From Candidatus Eiseniibacteriota bacterium (GTDB lineage Bacteria; Joyebacterota; Joyebacteria; Joyebacterales; Joyebacteraceae), in the NCBI GenBank assembly GCA_030639555.1, contig DAOWCM010000129.1, positions 1 through 6,340 on the forward strand: a stretch of 6,340 nucleotides of DNA, written 5' to 3'. The position numbers and the translations under genes are program-made. Positions 1 to 6,340 of this stretch are shown here, one piece after another. The notes under the pieces are model-generated. The model ran no database searches, was not told where the DNA came from, and saw only the letters and a list, made by a program, of their open reading frames with translations. Each line of letters begins with the position of its first letter. The first letter of the stretch is position 1.

Positions 1-994
1 ACACAACACTGTGGTAGCCGGGATCGACCTCGCCGTCAACCAGCGTCCTCACATGCCGCCCCGCAACGTTGTAGATCGCAAGGTGCACCCGAGACCCCGT
101 CGGAGAACCGTAGCTCACCGTCGTTACCGGATTGAACGGGTTCGGGCTCACGCCGCGCAGCACGTACCCCATGGGTGTGCCGAGCTCGTCATCCACACCC
201 GTCGGCGAGCCACCGATCGTCTGCACGCACCACTCGTTGACCGTGCCGACGTCCGCACCCGCGCTGTCGCTCACCCACAGCGTCCAGTCGCCCAGCGTGC
301 TCTCGCCAGTGAAATCCGACAGAGCGCCAGGTCCGTCCACCGTCAGCTCGCTGTCGTACCAGCCGATGATATTGTTTGCGGAGCCGCCGGTCCTGTTGTG
401 CAGCCGGACCGTCGTGCCCTCGGGTGACGTCACCTCGACGATCAGATCCTCGATGTACGTGTGAGTGATGTCGATGTGGACCTCGACGTCCGTGACGTCC
501 ATGTCCTCGGGGAACGTGATGGTGTCATACACGCCTGCCGGGTTGGCGTCCGGAATGGCCAGCGCCGGCGAGCTGCAGTGCTCGACCGTGACCATCGGAC
601 AGAGCGTCATGTCGACGCCCGCAGTCGGCAGGCCGCCGCTCACGACCACGCCCTCTACCACACCGGTCGACCAGTCGGGCTTCGTCGCGGTCACGGTGTA
701 GGTCCCGTCGTAGAGACCCTCGAGCAGGTACTCGCCCGACACGTCGGTCACGACCGATACCCCGCCCGGGCTGCCCACAACCGTGACCCCGCTGTGGTTG
801 GTTTGACCCTCGAGAGTGACAGTGCCTGAGATGCTGCCGTCCGCCGTTCCCTCCCGCGCCGTCAGATACGTGACAGCGTTCTCGAGCAGGTCGACGATGC
901 CGGCGCCTGCCGCGAGATAGTCGAATTGGAAGAATACTATCTGACCGCTCGCCGGGTTCGGGTTGTCGTCGTAGACGATGATGCTCGCGTCCGA
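1..994 (-). repeat. Paralogous repeat, copy in the left-hand gene
   Basis: This stretch aligns base for base with 5344-6340 except for one codon-sized gap in the linker after FQFDYLA. The first 46 bases are identical to 5344-5389, and another perfect block of at least 30 bases covers the start of the regulatory-like beta domain near 808-839. Both copies are in the same orientation. The match reaches both window edges, so the true ends of the duplication are not seen. Confidence 0.9.
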
Positions 995-3900
995 CGGATA
1001 CGACGTCCAGCTGCACACTATCGACGCGTCAGCTGTCGGCACACTGGCGTCCTGTTCGGCGTAGTTCGAGTAGGTGAACGCGATGGTCCCGATCGTGTTC
1101 GGGAATGTCGTCACCGGATGAGTCAGATCGTAGACCGTCAGGTTCCCGCTCGAGTGGCCGTTCCACTCGTACGAGTGAAGCACGTTCGCCGCGAACGTCG
1201 GGTAGCCGGGGTCCGACACCGCGTCGTGCGCCACCTCGCCGCCCTCAACGATGAGCTTGCCGCCGGCCGCGACGTGTGCCACGAGCGCCGACCGGTAGGC
1301 CACGCTCGCGACGGGTTCCGTGTTGTCGCCTGAGGACCAGAGGATGAAGTCGTAGTTAGGAAGCCACGTGCCCGGGTCGCTCGACGTCGCCGTCTCCTCG
1401 GTCACGTCGTAGCCCAGCGCCATGAGGTCCGTCGCTATCTGCGAGGCCGACTCGATGCCGTCGGAGATCCCACTGTAGATCTCGAGTACCGTGCCGTCCT
1501 TGGCTACCGTGTACTCCTCTTCCCTCGCCGTGTGGTCCGATATGACCAGGATGTTGGCCAGCGTCACGTCGAGCACGAAGTTCTCTGTCATCGCGGGCGT
1601 GCTCACCGAGACGCCCCTGTTCTCCGGGATGTGGTGATACGCGCGGACGTTCATATGGTAGTTGAAGTACGGAAGCGTCACGTCGTACGCGCCAGTCACC
1701 GGATCGGACGTCGTCTCGGCATACAGCTCCATGTTGTCCGAGCGATACACCTTGACCGTCGCCTCGAGGGATGTCCCCGTGCCCAGCTCCGTCACCGTGC
1801 CGGACACGACACCCGACGGCGGCGCCGAGTCCAGGTAGAAGTCCACGGCGTTCGCACCGCACTGGACGAGCGTCTCCTCGTAGGCGGGCAGGTAGCCGAA
1901 CTTCGAGGCGTAGACGTCGTAGTAGCCGACACCGATGTCCATCCCCATGTCATAACCGCCTGTGGCATCACTCACGTCCTGGAAGAGCGGCGTGGCGCCG
2001 GTCGTGTCGGACCCCGCGGGATACCCCTTGATGACCGCCCCGACGATGGGGACGCTCACCTCATCGAAAACCGAGCCCGCGAGCTGCCCGTACACGACCT
2101 GCACATCGATGTCCTCGAGGTAGACGTTGTAGTCCTCCTTGCAGACCGCCGCGCTGATGACTCCCGCGCTCGTGGGTGTCGCCAGCAGGCTGGCCGTCGT
2201 GCCGCCGCCGGAGAAGGCCTGGTCGGTCACCCCGCACCCGTCGACCTTCAGGTAGAACCCGGTGTGGGAGGCGTTGGCCTCGATCAGACCCTCGTAGTAC
2301 GGGGTCAGAGCCCCGTAGAGATCGATGGACGCGACGCTCGCCTCTACGTCGGCAGCGGTGAAGTCCAATGCGCCGATGACGGGAAGCACGTCGCTCAGGC
2401 AGTCGTAGGGCTCCCCTATCGGCCGTCCTGTCACCGCGAGGTCCTCGCCATACTGCGCCGTCACCGCGATGACCGCCTCGCCGTTGACGTCGGTCGTGTC
2501 ACTCACAGGCGCCACGCCCCACCCGCTGATGGTCACAACGACATCCGGCTTGGGAGCGCCCTCGCCGTCCCAGACGGTGACCGTCACGTCAGTGGCCGCG
2601 TTGATCGGGATCGTGGACGGGACGATGGTGTAGGTCCCCGGGTAGATGACCGGGATTTCTTCGACGTAGCGGTAGCAGTTGGCCTTCGTTATGGTCAGCT
2701 TCGCTACGCCGGGCGCTGTCGCCGGCGTCACCGCCATGTCCATAGGCGCACCGGTCGCTTCCGCGACACCGACGATCTCACCGTCGATCGTGAGCGCCAC
2801 GACCGCGCCCACGTCCGCCGTGATGTTGAACGTCGCCGCGCCGATTGGAAGCACGCCCTCGTGAGCGACAGTGAGCGGCTGCGGCACCTCGGAGTACAGA
2901 CGAGTGAACGCGTCACCGTGCATGTGGAACAGGTTGTACGTGACCTTCTTCTCAGTGGGGTTGGAGGGCCAGCTCGAGGCCGCCAGGTAGTGCTTGCCGG
3001 ACGCGTTGGCGAACGCGGGCCTCAGCTCGCCGACGGACTCGTTGAAACGCCCCGCCGCGGGGTAGCCCGGATCGAATTCCGGCCACATCTCGTCGTACAT
3101 GCCGAACACAAACGTGTCGTTGACGAACGAGTAGCTGCTCTCTGACGCGGCAATGAGACCCAGAGCGCCGTACTCATGCCTGTGGAAGGCCTCGGTGAAG
3201 CACTCGCTCGACCAGTCGTACGTGCCCGTCAAGCAGTTGATGGAGAACACGAATGTCAGATCCGTGTTGCTGAGGCCGGTCAGATCACTGATGTGGTAGT
3301 CGGGATGGTCCCACCCCGTCCAACTGCCGTGGTCCCTGTGCATCACGATGAAGGCTCCACTGTTCATGTCGGCGTTGAGCCGATCAGCGTTGCCGCCCCA
3401 GTCCGTCAGATGACCGCTCGTCGCGGGGACGTACCCGAGCCCGCCAGGACCGAAGTAGTCGGTGATCATGCGGGTGTTCGCGTTGGTTGACCAGGCTCCG
3501 CCGGGCGTTCCTGAGCAGATGGCATACTCCCGAACCGGACTCTTGCCGTGGACGTTCGCGAGAAACCCGTAGATGATCTCGGCGCAGAGCTGGAACCAGC
3601 GGTCGTCCTGCCACCCGCAAGCGACAACGGGGTTGTCGTAGAAGTCGGGGTTCGTCGGCGGGGTGCGCTCGTAGTCGATGGCCTTGCGCACAAGACGTTC
3701 GACGTTCGACGGGTTCGCCGTCATGCGGGCCATCGCGATCTCCGGCAGATGGTCGCCGTCGATATCGCCGTAGATGTTGTCCGATACGCAGTAGCTGTCG
3801 TAGATGGGCGAAGTGACGCCCGTCGTGCCTCCGCTCGTGACGTAGTCACCCAGAAGCAGGATCGCCACTGGAGGGGTCGGGCTCGCGTAGGCGGTGTTGA

Positions 3901-4762
3901 TCCACGACTCGATGGCGCCGGAGGTCGCGCCCGTCTCGGTGAGCGTCACGACGCCGGCGTCGATGCCCTGGTTCAGACGGAACTGCGCGATGCTGTCGGC
4001 CCAGGCAGTGTAGACGGGATCGTCCGGGCAGATGACGACGTACTCGTAGTCCGTGTCCCGCGTGTCGGGAGCGCGGAACTGAGGCTCCGGAAGCGACCCG
4101 TAGTTCATGAGGTTCGCGGCCAGCACAGGTTCCCAGTACCGGTTTCTCAGCCTGTCCTCGCCGAAGGTGCCGTTCCCGCCCTCGAAGGTTACGCGGACCT
4201 CTATCTCGGTATACGCGATGAGTTCCTGCGTCACCGGGTTGTACTGGAACGGCATGATGCCCAGCATCACCGCGTCGACACCTCTCAGGCTCGTGAGCTC
4301 GGAGAGGCGGACGGGACGCTCAGGATAGTACGCGTCAGTCGCGTAGATGGCCTCATCCCTGACGTAGACCGGCGGTGAGTCGTCGGTCTCGAAAGGGATC
4401 TCAGCAGCGGGAAGAACGTTCATACCGTGAAAGACCTGGCTCGTCATGGAGACGATCTCCAGCCTCGGGACGGCGCCGTTTGGCACGGCGATGAACCGCC
4501 CGAAGCCGGGCAGGTTGGGCGCGCCCTTGTCGTTCGGCAACATGACGCCGGGAGTTGAGATCTGCTGGAAAACCGTACCGTCGACATCGACATCGTCGAT
4601 GCTCATCTGGTCGAGCTTGAAGGAAACGTCAACGTGGGAGTCGGTCATCATCGGCATGATGAGCCCGGCCTGCCCGCGATTCTCCTCGAAGAAGAACGTG
4701 CTGGCCGGTGAAGACACGGCAACGAGCACCAACGCCGCTGCGATCCATGGAGCAATCCTCAT
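1..4762 (-). CDS. Gingipain-like (family C25) secreted cysteine peptidase with P domain and FlgD-like tail, 3' end outside window
   Basis: Translating the minus strand from ATG 4762-4760 gives 1587 codons with no stop up to the left edge. The paralog at 5237 predicts about 35 more. Start choice: AGGAGG lies 6 bases upstream and a signal peptide follows (hydrophobic core about 6-17, likely cut after Ala20). Domains by residue: C25-type propeptide about 25-225; catalytic domain about 238-610; Ig-like domain about 628-705; Big_1-like domain about 709-783; unrecognised 784-892; two carboxypeptidase-regulatory-like beta domains about 893-1069; flavodoxin/amidotransferase-like domain 1070-1300; a third regulatory-like domain 1301-1395; P domain 1396-1516; FlgD-like tail from about 1534 with PNPFNP at 1540-1545. 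The catalytic pair is His478 (MHRDHGSW) and Cys510 (FSINCLTG), 32 residues apart, close to the gingipain spacing. An acidic DIDGD loop (333-337) may bind calcium. Family knowledge suggests an exported zymogen that cleaves proteins outside the cell; substrate specificity cannot be read. The family call is firm, the accessory domain names are softer. Confidence 0.9.
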   Translation of the reverse strand, partial: MRIAPWIAAALVLVAVSSPASTFFFEENRGQAGLIMPMMTDSHVDVSFKLDQMSIDDVDVDGTVFQQISTPGVMLPNDKGAPNLPGFGRFIAVPNGAVPRLEIVSMTSQVFHGMNVLPAAEIPFETDDSPPVYVRDEAIYATDAYYPERPVRLSELTSLRGVDAVMLGIMPFQYNPVTQELIAYTEIEVRVTFEGGNGTFGEDRLRNRYWEPVLAANLMNYGSLPEPQFRAPDTRDTDYEYVVICPDDPVYTAWADSIAQFRLNQGIDAGVVTLTETGATSGAIESWINTAYASPTPPVAILLLGDYVTSGGTTGVTSPIYDSYCVSDNIYGDIDGDHLPEIAMARMTANPSNVERLVRKAIDYERTPPTNPDFYDNPVVACGWQDDRWFQLCAEIIYGFLANVHGKSPVREYAICSGTPGGAWSTNANTRMITDYFGPGGLGYVPATSGHLTDWGGNADRLNADMNSGAFIVMHRDHGSWTGWDHPDYHISDLTGLSNTDLTFVFSINCLTGTYDWSSECFTEAFHRHEYGALGLIAASESSYSFVNDTFVFGMYDEMWPEFDPGYPAAGRFNESVGELRPAFANASGKHYLAASSWPSNPTEKKVTYNLFHMHGDAFTRLYSEVPQPLTVAHEGVLPIGAATFNITADVGAVVALTIDGEIVGVAEATGAPMDMAVTPATAPGVAKLTITKANCYRYVEEIPVIYPGTYTIVPSTIPINAATDVTVTVWDGEGAPKPDVVVTISGWGVAPVSDTTDVNGEAVIAVTAQYGEDLAVTGRPIGEPYDCLSDVLPVIGALDFTAADVEASVASIDLYGALTPYYEGLIEANASHTGFYLKVDGCGVTDQAFSGGGTTASLLATPTSAGVISAAVCKEDYNVYLEDIDVQVVYGQLAGSVFDEVSVPIVGAVIKGYPAGSDTTGATPLFQDVSDATGGYDMGMDIGVGYYDVYASKFGYLPAYEETLVQCGANAVDFYLDSAPPSGVVSGTVTELGTGTSLEATVKVYRSDNMELYAETTSDPVTGAYDVTLPYFNYHMNVRAYHHIPENRGVSVSTPAMTENFVLDVTLANILVISDHTAREEEYTVAKDGTVLEIYSGISDGIESASQIATDLMALGYDVTEETATSSDPGTWLPNYDFILWSSGDNTEPVASVAYRSALVAHVAAGGKLIVEGGEVAHDAVSDPGYPTFAANVLHSYEWNGHSSGNLTVYDLTHPVTTFPNTIGTIAFTYSNYAEQDASVPTADASIVCSWTSYPSDASIIVYDDNPNPASGQIVFFQFDYLAAGAGIVDLLENAVTYLTAREGTADGSISGTVTLEGQTNHSGVTVVGSPGGVSVVTDVSGEYLLEGLYDGTYTVTATKPDWSTGVVEGVVVSGGLPTAGVDMTLCPMVTVEHCSSPALAIPDANPAGVYDTITFPEDMDVTDVEVHIDITHTYIEDLIVEVTSPEGTTVRLHNRTGGSANNIIGWYDSELTVDGPGALSDFTGESTLGDWTLWVSDSAGADVGTVNEWCVQTIGGSPTGVDDELGTPMGYVLRGVSPNPFNPVTTVSYGSPTGSRVHLAIYNVAGRHVRTLVDGEVDPGYHSVV
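215..577 (-). other. Proprotein-convertase P domain (P/Homo B type) of the left-hand gene
   Basis: Residues 1396-1516. Hallmarks are the opening CSSPALAIPD, then GVYDTITFP, then ITHTYIEDLIVEVTSPEGT followed by VRLHN, and near the end GDWTLWVSD followed by GTVNEWCV. Cys1396 and Cys1512 bracket the domain and could form a disulfide. P domains are known as folding and stability partners of subtilisin/kexin-type serine proteases and recur in exported bacterial hydrolases; here one is attached to a cysteine peptidase. The right-hand gene carries its counterpart at 5558-5920. Confidence 0.85.
863..1555 (-). other. Flavodoxin/class I amidotransferase-like alpha/beta domain
   Basis: Residues 1070-1300 start with a hydrophobic strand (NILVISDH). 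They then show a helix followed by LGYDVTEE, then YDFILWSSGDN, then HVAAGGKLIVEGGEVAHDA, and end in GQIVFFQFDYL with a terminal helix. This alternating pattern with a GGKLIVEGGE turn resembles the ThuA/DUF4350-like branch of the amidotransferase fold. No Cys sits at the turn where a true amidotransferase has its nucleophile, so a binding role is more likely than catalysis. The end of the same domain is visible in the right-hand gene. The fold call rests on pattern reading only. Confidence 0.5.
2933..4051 (-). other. C25 (caspase-like) catalytic domain of the left-hand gene
   Basis: Residues about 238-610. The domain opens with a beta strand and Asp-rich loop (YEYVVICPDDPVYTAW), followed by RLNQGI and the strand ILLLGDYV. 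The SDNIYGDIDGDHLPEIAMAR stretch matches the gingipain-type pattern in which an acidic loop precedes a conserved Ala-Arg strand. His478 is encoded at 3329-3331 in MHRDHGSW, and Cys510 at 3233-3235 in FSINCLTGTYDW. The following segment (SECFTEAF, then GLIAASESSYSFVND) matches the gingipain helix and strand after the nucleophile. Both catalytic residues are present, so the enzyme should be active if processed. The domain edges are estimates. Confidence 0.85.
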
Positions 4763-4768
4763 GACTTC

Positions 4769-4774
4769 CCTCCT
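4769..4774 (-). promoter_or_regulatory. Shine-Dalgarno site fixing the start of the C25 peptidase
   Basis: The minus strand reads AGGAGG, then six bases (GAAGTC), then ATG at 4762-4760. This near-ideal site, followed directly by a signal peptide, is the main reason for choosing this start. Confidence 0.85.
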
Positions 4775-4860
4775 GACCCTACTCCTCGGCGGGAGCGCAC
4801 ATAGATACCTGCCGGCCGCCACCGCGTTCCTGACCGCCGATCCCTAACAGATTCCCGTTC

Positions 4861-4889
4861 ATTATACCACAGGTCAGGCATCTTGACAC
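4861..4889 (-). promoter_or_regulatory. Sigma70-type promoter of the C25 peptidase gene
   Basis: On the minus strand a perfect TATAAT (4866-4861) is preceded by TG one base upstream, giving an extended -10 (TGGTATAAT). A -35-like GTGTCA (4889-4884, four of six consensus bases) lies at the ideal 17-base spacing. Transcription would begin near 4854 and leave a leader of about 90 bases before the ATG at 4762. Such an AT-rich hexamer stands out in this GC-rich stretch. It gives the left-hand gene its own promoter, separate from the upstream paralog. Predicted from sequence only. Confidence 0.7.
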
Positions 4890-5043
4890 GCACCGTCTTC
4901 GTGCTCGATGGGGAGTTGCCACGACCGCCTGGCGGGGCGATAGGCGAGCGCCCGGTGACACCGCCGTTGCCTCGGGCGTGTATCTGTTCCGACTGGAGTC
5001 GATGGGCAGGGTGGTCAGCACGAAGGGTGTTCTTCTGCGATAG
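4862..5043 (+). pseudogene. Frameshifted remnant of a FlgD-like C-terminal tail
   Basis: On the plus strand, the frame ending in TAG at 5041-5043 reads AVASGVYLFRLESMG, then RVVSTKGVLLR. This is the standard last stretch of a FlgD-like secretion tail (compare GSGVYFCRMEAEGF and KMVLLK in the right-hand gene). Just before it, TTAWRGD stands where the conserved W-D-G/D of the fold is expected. Further upstream the match moves to another frame: LYHRSGILTRTVFVLDGELP (4862-4921) resembles the usual IYDVxGRxVRTLVDGEL strand pair. Joining the two needs one extra base near 4920, consistent with a frameshift. No start codon, ribosome site or N-terminal body is present; a plus-strand stop at 4846-4848 closes the frame of the final segment. 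The 4969-5043 part is convincing; the upstream part could be chance. Confidence 0.6.
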
Positions 5044-5155
5044 ACGTTGTCGGCGTGTCCGGTCGTCCCCCCGTGCTCAGACAGCGCCGCGGCGTTCGCC
5101 GCGCCAAACTGCGCGCGGGGGGAAGCCGGACGCGCCATGCAAGACCGGCGTAGAC
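5044..5155. other. Intergenic stretch without a recognisable gene
   Basis: GC-rich DNA between the plus-strand remnant and the hairpin. A short stem CGCGGC-GTTC-GCCGCG at 5088-5103 is visible but is expected by chance in DNA this GC-rich. I see no coding pattern, RNA gene or mobile-element end here. Confidence 0.5.
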
Positions 5156-5185
5156 GAAGGGCCCGGGCTTCCACCCGGGCCCTTC
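5156..5185 (-). terminator. Strong hairpin after the right-hand gene, probable (possibly bidirectional) terminator
   Basis: GAAGGGCCCGGG (5156-5167) and its exact reverse complement (5174-5185) form a 12-bp perfect stem with a 6-base loop, starting 51 bases past the TAA of the right-hand gene. On the minus strand the stem is followed by GTCTACG rather than a U run; on the plus strand by TTACG after the stem's own TTC. It also lies 112 bases beyond the stop of the plus-strand remnant, so it sits between convergent reading frames. The position fits termination, but the missing U tract leaves room for an RNA-stabilising or Rho-assisted role. Confidence 0.7.
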
Positions 5186-5236
5186 TTACGCGTTCAGGTC
5201 ACGTCCGACGTGCAGGTCGCGACCGTCGTCGCTCGG

Positions 5237-6340
5237 TTACTTCAACAGAACCATCTTGGTCGTGTCGTCGAAGCCCTCCGCCTCCATCCGGCAGAAGTAA
5301 ACACCGCTTCCTACCTCGACTCCGCTGTTGTCGCGGCCGTCCCACACAACACTGTGGTAGCCGGGATCGACCTCGCCGTCAACCAGCGTGCGTACCAGAC
5401 GCCCCGCAACGTTGTAGACCGCAAGACGCACCCGAGACTCCGTCGGAGAACCGTAGCTCACCGCCGTCACAGGATTGAACGGGTTCGGGCTCACGCCGCG
5501 GAGCACATACGTCACAGGAGTGCCGAGCTCGTCGTCGACACCGGTGGGAGAGCCGCCGATCACCTGCACGCACCACTCGTTGAGCGTCCCGAGGTCCGAG
5601 CTCGCGTTGTCGCTCACCCACAGCGTCCAGTCGCCGGACGAACTCTCTCCCGCGAAGTCCAGCAGTGCGCCAGGTCCGTCCACTGTCAGCTCGCTGTCGT
5701 ACCACCCAACGATGTTGTTAGCCGACCCGCCGCTCCCATTGTGCAGGCGGACCGTCGTGCCCTCGGGTGACGTCACCTCGACGGTCAGGTCGCCAATGTA
5801 CGTGTGAGTGATGTTGACGTAGATCTCAACGTCTATGATGTCCATGTCCTCGGGGAACGTGATGGTGTCGTAGACGCCAGCCGGGTTGTTGTCCGGGATC
5901 GCCAGCGCCGGCGAGCTGCAGTGCTCGACCGTGACCACCGGGAAGAGCACCATGTCCACACCCGTCGTCGGAAGGCCGCCGCTCACAACGACGCCCTCCA
6001 CCACACCGGGCGACCAGTCGGGCTTCGCCGCGGTCACGGTGTAGGTCCCATCGTAGAGACCCTCGAGCACGTAGCCGCCCGACACGTCGGTCACGATCGT
6101 TGCCCCGCCCGGGTAGGCCGTAACGGTCACCCCGCTGTGGTTCGTCTCGCCCTCGAGAGTGACAGTGCCTGAGATGCTGCCCTCCGGGGCTCCCTCCTGA
6201 GCCATCAGATACGTGACGGTGTTCTCCAGGAGCGCCATCACGCCGGACGCCTCGCCCGCGAGATAGTCGAACTGGAAGAACACGATCTGACCGCTCATCG
6301 GGTTCGGGTTGTCGTCGTAGACGATGATGCTCGCGTCCGA
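5237..6340 (-). CDS. C-terminal part of a secreted multi-domain protein paralogous to the C25 peptidase, 5' end outside window
   Basis: The frame is open from the right edge to TAA at 5239-5237, giving 367 visible residues. The Met at 6298-6296 is internal: the codons before it (SDASIIVYDDNPNP) match the neighbouring peptidase residue for residue, so the gene starts beyond the window. Visible order: end of the flavodoxin/amidotransferase-like domain (VFFQFDYLAG), a carboxypeptidase-regulatory-like beta domain (GSISGTVTLEG, VSGGYVLEGLYDGTYTV), a P domain at 5558-5920 (CSSPALAIPD, THTYIGDLTVEV, GDWTLWVSD), then the FlgD-like tail with PNPFNP, DGRDNSG, GSGVYF and the terminal KMVLLK. It is about 83% identical to the left-hand gene over 332 positions. 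The protein is probably exported, with the tail serving as sorting or anchoring module. A C25 catalytic domain upstream is likely by homology but not seen; a different N-terminal enzyme on the same C-terminal chassis is possible. Confidence 0.9.
   Translation of the reverse strand, partial: SDASIIVYDDNPNPMSGQIVFFQFDYLAGEASGVMALLENTVTYLMAQEGAPEGSISGTVTLEGETNHSGVTVTAYPGGATIVTDVSGGYVLEGLYDGTYTVTAAKPDWSPGVVEGVVVSGGLPTTGVDMVLFPVVTVEHCSSPALAIPDNNPAGVYDTITFPEDMDIIDVEIYVNITHTYIGDLTVEVTSPEGTTVRLHNGSGGSANNIVGWYDSELTVDGPGALLDFAGESSSGDWTLWVSDNASSDLGTLNEWCVQVIGGSPTGVDDELGTPVTYVLRGVSPNPFNPVTAVSYGSPTESRVRLAVYNVAGRLVRTLVDGEVDPGYHSVVWDGRDNSGVEVGSGVYFCRMEAEGFDDTTKMVLLK
5344..6340 (-). repeat. Paralogous repeat, copy in the right-hand gene
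   Basis: Direct-orientation partner of 1-994. At the right edge about 40 bases (ending at 6340) are identical to those ending at 994, so similarity is still high where the window stops and the duplication probably extends further into the right-hand gene. Confidence 0.9.

Noticed and set aside
1532..3145. Plus-strand open frame of 537 codons opposite the C25 gene
   Set aside because: Its translation is a low-complexity mix of Arg, Val, His and Asp with no domain pattern, as expected from the antisense of GC-rich coding DNA. The minus strand carries the clear protein.
3548..4378. Plus-strand open frame of 276 codons opposite the C25 catalytic domain
   Set aside because: Same Arg/Val/Asp-rich shadow composition, and it lies directly antisense to the conserved catalytic domain.
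4779..4802. Seven-codon leader peptide (MCAPAEE) on the minus strand upstream of the C25 gene
   Set aside because: It has no good ribosome site of its own and no attenuator-like structure; a frame this short is expected by chance.
4883..4888. Perfect TTGACA on the plus strand as a rightward -35 element
   Set aside because: No -10-like hexamer lies 16-18 bases downstream and no plus-strand gene follows.
4883..5770. Plus-strand frame of 295 codons starting at TTG, spanning the intergenic region into the right-hand gene
   Set aside because: Only its first codons resemble a FlgD-like strand; the rest is antisense to the right-hand gene. The real tail match leaves this frame near 4920.
5237..6298. 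Met at 6298 as the start of the right-hand gene
   Set aside because: The frame is open upstream to the window edge, and the codons before this Met match the paralog; there is no signal peptide or ribosome site at this point.
1..6340. Mobile element as the cause of the duplication
   Set aside because: No transposase, terminal inverted repeats or target-site duplication are visible; the direct repeats are coding paralogs in the same frame.

Overview
The window comes from a high-GC bacterium and holds parts of two large genes for secreted, multi-domain proteins, both on the minus strand. Both proteins carry a proprotein-convertase P domain, and both belong to the group ending in a FlgD-like Ig fold with a PNPFNP motif (last residues KMVLLK in gene B). 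This style of C-terminal tail is typical of FCB-group bacteria and related uncultured phyla such as Eisenbacteria, Krumholzibacteria, Latescibacteria and Fermentibacteria. That placement is an inference from protein style and base composition; no marker gene is present.

Layout in the direction of transcription (right to left). Gene B (5237 to beyond 6340) shows only its last 367 codons: the end of a flavodoxin/glutamine-amidotransferase-like domain, a carboxypeptidase-regulatory-like beta domain, a P domain and the FlgD-like tail. A 12-bp perfect hairpin (5156-5185) follows. Then comes a 474-base intergenic region (4763-5236). On the plus strand it carries an apparently frameshifted remnant of another FlgD-like tail, ending in a stop at 5041-5043. 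On the minus strand it carries a good sigma70-type promoter (4861-4889) and a strong Shine-Dalgarno site (4769-4774) for gene A.

Gene A (4762 down to the left edge) is one uninterrupted frame of 1587 visible codons that runs out of the window about 35 codons before its expected end. I read it as a gingipain-like (family C25) cysteine peptidase: signal peptide, propeptide, catalytic domain with His478 and Cys510, an Ig-like domain, several adhesin-like beta domains, a flavodoxin/amidotransferase-like domain, a P domain and the FlgD-like tail.

The last 331 visible residues of gene A and the 332 matching residues of gene B are about 83% identical by hand alignment, so the two genes are tandem paralogs at least over their C-terminal halves. 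The picture is of a duplicated surface or secreted protease locus with its own promoter for the downstream copy, built over the debris of a third gene of the same export class. There are no RNA genes, CRISPR arrays or transposases that I can see.
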